NCBI GenBank assembly: GCA_002314775.1
Contig: DCHE01000024.1
Location: forward strand, 33,714-46,493
Source: Lachnospiraceae bacterium UBA1760
GTDB lineage: Bacteria > Bacillota > Clostridia > Lachnospirales > Lachnospiraceae
Reading direction: 5' to 3'
Length of the DNA stretch: 12,780 nt
Position numbers and translations under genes: made by a program. Positions 7,270-12,391 of this stretch are shown in pieces. Each line of letters begins with the position of its first letter. The stretch's first letter is position 1. The notes below the pieces were generated by a model. It was not told the origin of the DNA and ran no database searches. It saw nothing but the letters and a program-made list of their open reading frames with translations.

Positions 7270-7398
7270 GCCAAGTCGGGGAGAACACCTCGATAGAGGT
7301 ACACATATAAAAAGAGGGTCGCAAAACATCGCAAGATGCTTTGCAGGCCCTCGTTTTATATGTGTAAAGCCCAAAGGGCGGGTTCTCCCTGATTTGGC
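7270..7398 (+). repeat. Four-way-junction (cloverleaf) structured element
   Basis: A 17-bp closing stem (7270-7286 with 7382-7398) has two G-T wobbles and no mismatch. It encloses three arms. Arm 1: ACCTC-GATA-GAGGT (7287-7300), directly abutting. Arm 2: 7301-7365, directly abutting, with a 12-bp perfect base (ACACATATAAAA/TTTTATATGTGT), then GAGGGTC/GGCCCTC, GCAAA/TTTGC and CATC-GCAA-GATG at the tip. Arm 3, after AAA: GCCC-AAA-GGGC (7369-7379). The wobble pairs favour an RNA fold. Arm 2 ends in TTTTAT, so it may also serve as a weak terminator for the symporter. No gene lies inside. Confidence 0.8.
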
Positions 7399-7399
7399 G

Positions 7400-7478
7400 A
7401 ATGTACATCATCGAGCCGTAAGGCGAGATGATTATAATGCTTCAAGTCGGGGAGTCGTCAGTCGAGATGATGTACATT
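7400..7478 (+). repeat. 13-bp inverted repeat with alternative inner hairpin
   Basis: AATGTACATCATC (7400-7412) and GATGATGTACATT (7466-7478) are perfect complements. ATCATC at 7407-7412 can instead pair locally with GATGAT at 7427-7432, around a GA/GA mismatch pair and GCC-GTAA-GGC (7415-7424). CGAGATGAT occurs twice (7424-7432, 7463-7471), and CAAGTCGGGGAG (7443-7454) repeats the left closing strand of the preceding element (7272-7283). Confidence 0.7.
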
Positions 7479-7502
7479 TAGGGTGGATTATGTCCGATAA
7501 AG

Positions 7503-7511
7503 TGTTATAAT
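7503..7511 (+). promoter_or_regulatory. Extended -10 promoter of nnr-alr
   Basis: TGTTATAAT is a perfect extended -10 (TGnTATAAT). The best -35 at 16-nt spacing, TGGATT (7484-7489), is poor. The transcript would start near 7518, downstream of the earliest in-frame ATG (7515), which supports the internal start at 7584. Confidence 0.65.
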
Positions 7512-7583
7512 GAGATGTGGATTATAGGTATAAAAGAGAGTAAAGCGATAAGCGATTTTCGCTATATTGAAAGGAGAAGACTT

Positions 7584-9182
7584 ATGTTTTATCCGACAGG
7601 ACGTGAGATGGCCGAAATCGACCGTTATTCAATTGAAGAGACAGGAATACCACAGCTAGTTCTGATGGAGAAGGCTGCGCTTTCTATAAGCTGTGAAATC
7701 GAAAAACTGATAAAAGAAAAAATGGTTCAAGGAAAGTCGTTCGGTAAAGGGAATAAGAAGACTGCAAGAGTTCTCTGCGTATGTGAAAGTGGAAATAACG
7801 GCGGAGACGGAGTGGCGCTTGCAAGAATCCTCTGTGAAAAGGGCTGCGAGGCGGATATTCTTTTTGTAGGCGGACTTTTAAGGTCGACCGAGGCATTTAC
7901 AAAGCAGATGGAGATAGCGAGAAACTGTGATGTAAAGATATACGGAATGGAGCTTTTCGAAGATGAGGAGATGCTTAAGAACTACGATATTATTGTTGAT
8001 GCGATATTCGGAGTGGGACTTACAAGAGAGGTTAAGGGAGTGCAGAGGGAAGCGGTTGACGCAATTAATTCGCTCTCAGACAATTCATACATAGTTGCGC
8101 TTGATATACCGACTGGAATCAGCTCTGATAATGGTAAAATGCTCGGATGTGCAGTTAAGGCTGATATGACAGTGACCTTCGGATTTACAAAGCTTGGAAT
8201 GCTCTTCGGTGATGGAAGGGAAATGTCAGGAAAGATAATAGTATCGGATATTGGCTTTTCAAGAAAGGGAGTAGATAAGGTTTCACCGGTGTGCTACGGT
8301 ATGTCAAATGAGGAAGCTGATAGTCTTATTCCTGAAAGAAAAACAAATGGCAACAAGGGTAATTTTGGCAGAGTGCTTGTTGTGGCAGGCACTAAGAATA
8401 TGTGCGGGGCCTGTATATTTGCAGCAGAGGCAGCGATAAAGACAGGTGCAGGACTGGTGAAGATTCACACAACAGAGTCAAACCGGGAGATAATTCAGAC
8501 AAGACTTCCTGAGGCTATGCTTGTTAGCTACGAAGATAATACATTTTCGGCTGAAGATATAAGGAAACTTGATGAGGCTATGGACTGGGCTACAGCCATT
8601 GTATGCGGGCCTGGACTTGGGACAGATGATGCGGCAGGTGAGATAGTAAAAACAGTCCTTATGCATGGCGATAAGCCACTTATTATTGATGCAGATGGAA
8701 TAAACTGCATAGTGAAATATGGATATGGGGAGCTTCTTAAGAATAGACCTAACACGGTTCTTACTCCGCATATGCTTGAAGCTGCAAGGCTTTTATCCAT
8801 GGATGGTGAATATAAAGAAAAAGATCCAAAGCAGATTGTTGCAGAGATTATCGATAGAAGAATTGACATTGCCAGGGAATTTGCAAATGCCTACAAAACT
8901 GTACTTGTTCTTAAGGACGCAAGAACTGTGGTTGCCGGAGGTGAGAAGGTATTCATTAATACAACAGGTAATTCTGGAATGGCGAAGGGCGGTTCCGGGG
9001 ACTCTCTTTCTGGTATCATTTCAGGACTAGTTGGAATGGGGATTGATAAGGTTACTGCAGCAAGGCTTGGAGTTTATATTCACGGAAGAAGCGGTGATAT
9101 AGCCGCAGAAAAATCTGGAATAAACGGCATAAAGATTTCTGATATGATAGAATGTATCGGAAAGGCTATGGAAATTAAATGA
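7584..9182 (+). CDS. nnr: Bifunctional NAD(P)H-hydrate epimerase / ADP-dependent dehydratase
   Basis: Repairs damaged NADHX/NADPHX: the N-terminal YjeF_N (NnrE) domain epimerises R- and S-hydrates, and the C-terminal ribokinase-like NnrD domain dehydrates the S form using ADP. 532 residues. NnrE (about 1-225): TGREMAEIDRYSIEETGIP (5-23), SGNNGGDGVALAR (69-81), VDAIFGVGL (138-146) and ALDIPTGIS (172-180). NnrD (about 240-530): GNFGRVLVVAGT (259-270), CGPGLGTD (341-348), LIIDADGIN (366-374), LTPHMLEAARL (393-403) and GNSGMAKGGSGD (462-473), with Asp473 as catalytic base. An in-frame ATG at 7515 was rejected: AAGGAG at 7571-7576 is 7 nt before ATG 7584, and the protein then begins like its homologues. 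The stop overlaps the alr start (ATGA), so the two genes form an operon with translational coupling. Confidence 0.93.
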   Translation: MFYPTGREMAEIDRYSIEETGIPQLVLMEKAALSISCEIEKLIKEKMVQGKSFGKGNKKTARVLCVCESGNNGGDGVALARILCEKGCEADILFVGGLLRSTEAFTKQMEIARNCDVKIYGMELFEDEEMLKNYDIIVDAIFGVGLTREVKGVQREAVDAINSLSDNSYIVALDIPTGISSDNGKMLGCAVKADMTVTFGFTKLGMLFGDGREMSGKIIVSDIGFSRKGVDKVSPVCYGMSNEEADSLIPERKTNGNKGNFGRVLVVAGTKNMCGACIFAAEAAIKTGAGLVKIHTTESNREIIQTRLPEAMLVSYEDNTFSAEDIRKLDEAMDWATAIVCGPGLGTDDAAGEIVKTVLMHGDKPLIIDADGINCIVKYGYGELLKNRPNTVLTPHMLEAARLLSMDGEYKEKDPKQIVAEIIDRRIDIAREFANAYKTVLVLKDARTVVAGGEKVFINTTGNSGMAKGGSGDSLSGIISGLVGMGIDKVTAARLGVYIHGRSGDIAAEKSGINGIKISDMIECIGKAMEIK

Positions 9183-10378
9183 TGGAGTATGAAAGGACGA
9201 AGAAGGCGAAGAAAATGACAGGTAAATTCAATAGAATTGAAGCTGACATTGACGTATCAGCAATCAGACATAATGTAATGGCAGTTAAGGAAGTGAACGA
9301 TAAGGACAAGAAGACTCTTCTTGTAATCAAGGCGGACGCCTATGGGCATGGTGCGGTGTTTATCGCAAAGCACACTCTTGATTTGGCAGATTACTTCGCA
9401 ACTGCAACAATAGACGAGGCAGTTGAGCTAAGGGAAAATGGAATTGAAAAGCCAATTTTAATTCTTGGATATACAGATGAGGAGGATTTCGATAAGCTTA
9501 TCAATTTTAACATTACTCAGGCAGTGTATGACGTTGAGAAATGCAGGCTTCTTTCAGAAAAGGCAGTGGCCCTTGGAAAGAAGGCAAGAGTGCATATCAA
9601 GGCCGACAGTGGAATGTCGAGAATAGGCTTTCAGTGTAATGAGGAGGGCGTTGCCCTTGCGAAAACCCTAAAGGATATGCCAGGTCTTAACATTGAGGGT
9701 ATTTTCACTCACTATGCCAAGGCTGACGAGTATGATAAGTCTGCAGCAAGTAGTCAGTATGAGAAATTTACATATTTTGTAAATGAACTGGAGAAGGCTG
9801 GTTTTGAGTTTAAACTTAAGCACATCGATAACAGTGCAGGCTCGATGGAGATACATTCCGAGGGCTACAATATGATGAGACTTGGAATAGTTATTTACGG
9901 TCTTTATCCATCTGAAGAGGTGTCTAAGGATATAGTAATTAAGCCAGCTATGACCCTTAAGTCCCACGTGGTTCATGTAAAAACTCTCGAGCCAGGAAGA
10001 GGTGTAAGCTACGGCTGGACCTATAAGGCAGATAAGCCTGTAAGGGTAGCAACAGTAAGCTGTGGTTATGCAGACGGATATCCTAGAGCACAGTCTGGAC
10101 AAGGCAGAGTACTGATTAACGGTCAGTATGCAAATATTCTCGGAAGAGTCTGTATGGATCAGATGATGATTGATGTCACAGATATCCCTGATGTAAAGGT
10201 GAGAGATGATGTAATCTTAATTGGTACAGTTGGTGACAAATGCATTTCCGTGGAGGAGGTTGCAGCTCCTGCGAACAGCTTTAATTATGAGCTTGTATGC
10301 AATGTGGCAAGAAGGGTTCCAAGAGTATTCTTCATTGATGGAAATGAAGCAGGAAGTGTGAATTATCTCACCAGGTAA
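9179..10378 (+). CDS. alr: Alanine racemase
   Basis: PLP-dependent interconversion of L- and D-alanine, supplying D-Ala for peptidoglycan. 399 residues from 9179. Marks: PLP-lysine motif VIKADAYGHG (49-58, Lys51), DSGMSRIGF (143-151), THYAKAD (177-183), HIDNSAG (215-221), RLGIVIYGLYP (234-244), the catalytic tyrosine in GVSYGW (275-280, Tyr278), GRVCMDQMMIDVT (322-334) and the C-terminal NYELVCNVARRVPR (369-382). The ATG at 9179 overlaps the nnr stop. A second in-frame ATG at 9215 (residue 13), with AAGG 8 nt upstream, would give 387 residues and a more typical beginning (F-N-R-I-E-A-D-I-D), so the true start may be 9215. Pairing of nnr with alr is common in Firmicutes. Confidence 0.95.
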   Translation: MMEYERTKKAKKMTGKFNRIEADIDVSAIRHNVMAVKEVNDKDKKTLLVIKADAYGHGAVFIAKHTLDLADYFATATIDEAVELRENGIEKPILILGYTDEEDFDKLINFNITQAVYDVEKCRLLSEKAVALGKKARVHIKADSGMSRIGFQCNEEGVALAKTLKDMPGLNIEGIFTHYAKADEYDKSAASSQYEKFTYFVNELEKAGFEFKLKHIDNSAGSMEIHSEGYNMMRLGIVIYGLYPSEEVSKDIVIKPAMTLKSHVVHVKTLEPGRGVSYGWTYKADKPVRVATVSCGYADGYPRAQSGQGRVLINGQYANILGRVCMDQMMIDVTDIPDVKVRDDVILIGTVGDKCISVEEVAAPANSFNYELVCNVARRVPRVFFIDGNEAGSVNYLTR

Positions 10379-10385
10379 ACTAAAA

Positions 10386-10420
10386 AAAGCTCGCACAGCG
10401 CAAAGCATTTTGCGAGCTTT
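10386..10420 (+). terminator. Terminator-like hairpin after alr
   Basis: AAAGCTCGCA (10386-10395) pairs with TGCGAGCTTT (10411-10420). On the + strand only TTTAG follows. On the - strand the stem is followed by a run of seven T, so it is the better terminator for leftward transcripts. CGCAAA/TTTGCG (10399-10404 with 10409-10414) is an alternative inner pairing. No - strand gene is evident to its right. Confidence 0.65.
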
Positions 10421-10446
10421 AGTAGAAAGTGGATATACCAATTCTT

Positions 10447-10505
10447 TATGCAAAGCATAGATAGGGCAAAAAAACAAGCTTTACTGATAAAGTGGTAAAA
10501 CTTGT
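10447..10505 (+). promoter_or_regulatory. Two small hairpins upstream of the CorC-like gene
   Basis: TATGC-AAA-GCATA (10447-10459), and ACAAG-c-TTTAC (10474-10484) pairing with GTAAA-a-CTTGT (10495-10505), ten base pairs with one mismatch. Both lie upstream of the promoter, so they are either terminator debris of the alr transcript or protein-binding sites. No T run follows. Confidence 0.4.
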
Positions 10506-10533
10506 ATATTATCTTTGATTTGATTTTTATAGG

Positions 10534-10563
10534 TTGACAAGCTCTTGGTTATTCTACTAAAAT
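10534..10563 (+). promoter_or_regulatory. Promoter of the corC-like/yebC operon
   Basis: Perfect -35 TTGACA (10534-10539), 18-nt spacer, -10 TAAAAT (10558-10563). The transcript would start near 10570, after the upstream in-frame GTG at 10568, which argues against that start codon. Confidence 0.75.
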
Positions 10564-10600
10564 AGGTGTGGTTACCAGAGTTGTAAAAAAGGAGAAATAT

Positions 10601-11437
10601 ATGTCTCAAAACGGACCCAGTAAGAGAAGGTCATTTTTAAAGAAAAAAGAAAATGAAGTTGAAGAAGAGATTCTGTCGATAGTCGAGGAAGGACATGAAC
10701 AAGGAATTATTCATACTGAAGAAGCAGAGATGATTTCCAATATTCTTGAGTTCTCGGATAAGGAAGCGCACGATGTTATGACCAACAGACAGAAAATCGT
10801 TGCAGTAGAGAAGACTATGACAATCAGGGATGCTCTAATGTTTGCGCTAGAGAATAACTATTCGAGATATCCGGTTTATGAGGAGGATATTGATACTATA
10901 GTCGGAATGCTTCATTTGAAGGATATAATCAAAGCATACCTGGAGACTCCAGATGCTATGGTTGATACAATAACCGAGGAAACAATGTTTATTCATCCGA
11001 CATATGATATTTCCAAACTCTTAAAGAAGATGCAGAAGGAAAAGAATCATATGGCTATTGTCGTGGATGAGTATGGTCAGACTGAGGGTATTGTTGCTCT
11101 TGAGGATATCATCGAGGAAATAGTTGGTAATATCTTCGACGAGCATGATGTTGAGGAAAATACTGTTCGCAGGCTTGCGGGAGAGAGTTATCTGGTAGAT
11201 GGCTTTACACCAATCTCAGAAATAGAGGATCTTTTAGAGGGAGTTGAGTTTCCGGATAATGATATAGAGACACTAAATGGATTTCTCTTATTTCAGTTGG
11301 GCAGACTTCCGGAAGAGAAGGAAAGAATTGAAATTGATTATCAGGGTTACAAGTTCGTTTCAATCAAGATTGAGAACAGAATGGTGAAACTGGTTAAAAT
11401 TATAAAAACTAATAATAAATCAGAAAATAAGGAGTAA
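10601..11437 (+). CDS. Soluble CBS-pair / CorC_HlyC domain protein
   Basis: 278 residues. Order: a charged N-terminal stretch, a helical segment EEILSIVEEGHEQGIIHTEEAEMI (by position 22-45), two CBS domains (about 58-115 and 125-180; second-domain motif VVDEYGQTEGIVALEDI, 154-170, then GNIFDEHD) and a C-terminal CorC_HlyC domain (about 190-268). The transmembrane CNNM/DUF21 domain of full-length relatives is absent, as in E. coli CorC/YbeX (292 residues). Family members are linked to Mg2+/Co2+ efflux or ribosome-related roles; the exact function here is unknown. The frame can be extended to a GTG at 10568, but AAAGGAG (10588-10594) is 6 nt before ATG 10601, and that start is chosen. Its last codons contain the ribosome site of yebC, 4 nt downstream. 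Confidence 0.9.
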   Translation: MSQNGPSKRRSFLKKKENEVEEEILSIVEEGHEQGIIHTEEAEMISNILEFSDKEAHDVMTNRQKIVAVEKTMTIRDALMFALENNYSRYPVYEEDIDTIVGMLHLKDIIKAYLETPDAMVDTITEETMFIHPTYDISKLLKKMQKEKNHMAIVVDEYGQTEGIVALEDIIEEIVGNIFDEHDVEENTVRRLAGESYLVDGFTPISEIEDLLEGVEFPDNDIETLNGFLLFQLGRLPEEKERIEIDYQGYKFVSIKIENRMVKLVKIIKTNNKSENKE

Positions 11438-11441
11438 AAAG

Positions 11442-12170
11442 ATGTCAGGACATTCAAAATTTGCAAACATCAAACACAAGAAGGAAAAAAATGATGCAGC
11501 AAAGGGTAAAATCTTTACAATTATCGGAAGAGAAATTGCCGTAGCTGTAAAGGAAGGCGGACCTGATCCAGCAAATAACTACAAGCTTGCAACAGTAATA
11601 GCAAAGGCTAAGGCCAACAATGTTCCTAACGATACAATTGAGAGAGGAATCAAGAAGGCAGCAGGCGATGGCAATGCAGTTAACTACGTTGCTAACACAT
11701 ACGAAGGCTACGGTCCAGGCGGAACAGCTATCATCGTAGACTGCTTAACAGACAACAAGAACAGAACAGCTTCAAACGTAAGAAACTGCTTTACAAAGGG
11801 CGGCGGAAACGTTGGAACAACAGGTTGTGTATCATATATGTTCGATAAGAAGGGTCAGATTATCATCGACAAGGAAGAGTACGATAAGGACGCAGACGAG
11901 CTTATGATGCTTGCACTTGACGCAGGAGCAGAGGATTTCTCAGACGAGGAAGATAGCTTCGAAATCATCACAGACCCAGATTCCCTTGAGGAAGTAAGAC
12001 AGGCCCTTGAGAAGGAAGGAATTCCAATGGCCCAGGCTGAGGTTACAATGATTCCACAGAACTACGTAACACTCACATCAGAGGAAGACATCAAGAAGAT
12101 GAATCGTATCCTCGACCTCCTCGACGAAGACGATGATGTTCAAGCTGTATATCACAACTGGGACGAGTAA
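11442..12170 (+). CDS. yebC: YebC/PmpR (TACO1) family protein
   Basis: 242 residues, the usual family length. It begins MSGHSKFANIKHKKEKNDA, with Phe7 where Trp is more common. Other marks: KGKIFTIIGREI, a helical N-terminal domain, GPGGTAIIVDCLTDNKNRTASNVR (by position 87-110), KGGGNVGTTGCVSYMF and an acidic C-terminus. Long annotated as a transcriptional regulator; members of the family are now also tied to translation, relieving ribosome stalling at proline-rich stretches like mitochondrial TACO1. AAGGAG at 11429-11434 lies inside the end of the preceding gene, so the two are translationally coupled. The last codons (GGG-ACGAG-TAA) are also the 5' arm of the terminator hairpin, so coding and termination signals overlap. 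Confidence 0.95.
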   Translation: MSGHSKFANIKHKKEKNDAAKGKIFTIIGREIAVAVKEGGPDPANNYKLATVIAKAKANNVPNDTIERGIKKAAGDGNAVNYVANTYEGYGPGGTAIIVDCLTDNKNRTASNVRNCFTKGGGNVGTTGCVSYMFDKKGQIIIDKEEYDKDADELMMLALDAGAEDFSDEEDSFEIITDPDSLEEVRQALEKEGIPMAQAEVTMIPQNYVTLTSEEDIKKMNRILDLLDEDDDVQAVYHNWDE

Positions 12171-12252
12171 AAAAATCACTCAAGCACAAAGAAGGATATG
12201 GCCCTATGCCATATCCTTCTTTGTATTTGAGGGTGATTTTTTTACTCGTCCC
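12160..12252 (+). terminator. Very long bidirectional terminator hairpin overlapping the yebC stop
   Basis: The outer 20 bp are perfect (12160-12179 with 12233-12252), including seven A opposite seven T. TCAA/TTGA follows, then 16 perfect pairs (12187-12202 with 12208-12223) with a CCTAT loop. In total about 40 bp in 93 nt. The 5' arm begins 11 nt before the end of yebC and contains its stop codon. The T run lies inside the 3' arm, and the hairpin reads equally well from either strand. Confidence 0.92.
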
Positions 12253-12257
12253 CCGGA

Positions 12258-12321
12258 GTACATGGCACCGGCGTAGCCGGTTGTCAGCGCAAGCTGACAT
12301 AACGCGAAGCGTGCCATGTAC
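12258..12321. repeat. Compact cloverleaf palindrome
   Basis: The 9-bp closing stem GTACATGGC/GCCATGTAC (12258-12266, 12313-12321) encloses three abutting arms. ACCGGC-GTA-GCCGGT is at 12267-12281 and TGTCAGC-GCAA-GCTGACA at 12282-12299. ACGC-GAA-GCGT follows at 12302-12312 after two unpaired bases. 62 of 64 positions are accounted for by stems and loops. It is not a tRNA: there is no T-loop GTTCRA, no 7-nt anticodon loop and no CCA-like end. Confidence 0.82.
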
Positions 12322-12328
12322 GAAGGAA

Positions 12329-12361
12329 GGGACGAGAACCGATGGAAGCGGTTCTCGTCCC
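12329..12361. repeat. 13-bp perfect hairpin GGGACGAGAACCG / CGGTTCTCGTCCC
   Basis: Stem arms 12329-12341 and 12349-12361 with a 7-nt ATGGAAG loop. Its GGGACGAG and CTCGTCCC segments repeat those of the yebC terminator stem (12160-12167, 12245-12252), so cross-pairing between the two hairpins is possible. No T run follows. Confidence 0.85.
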
Positions 12362-12390
12362 GGAGTACGTTGGGGCTGACTGCGTCAGCC
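12359..12390. repeat. Partial cloverleaf-like segment before the tandem array
   Basis: CCCGGAGTAC (12359-12368) repeats the bases leading into the cloverleaf (12252-12261). It is followed by the arm GGCTGAC-TGC-GTCAGCC (12374-12390), and then CAGCGAA/TTCGCTG (12392-12398, 12417-12423) starts the tandem array. No 3' strand of a closing stem is seen, so this resembles a left half only. Confidence 0.5.
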
Positions 12391-12391
12391 G

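Noticed and set aside
7270..7398. Miniature inverted-repeat transposable element
   Set aside because: The 17-bp ends are inverted repeats, but no target-site duplication flanks them (TACAATGA left, GAATGTAC right) and the interior is fully structured; mobility remains unproven.
9668..10102. 144-codon - strand frame inside alr
   Set aside because: It lies wholly antisense to a clearly conserved gene and has no recognisable motif or ribosome site; a shadow frame.
12258..12321. tRNA gene, because of the cloverleaf shape
   Set aside because: The closing stem is 9 bp, arm loops are 3-4 nt, and there is no anticodon loop, no GTTCRANNC T-loop and no discriminator/CCA arrangement.
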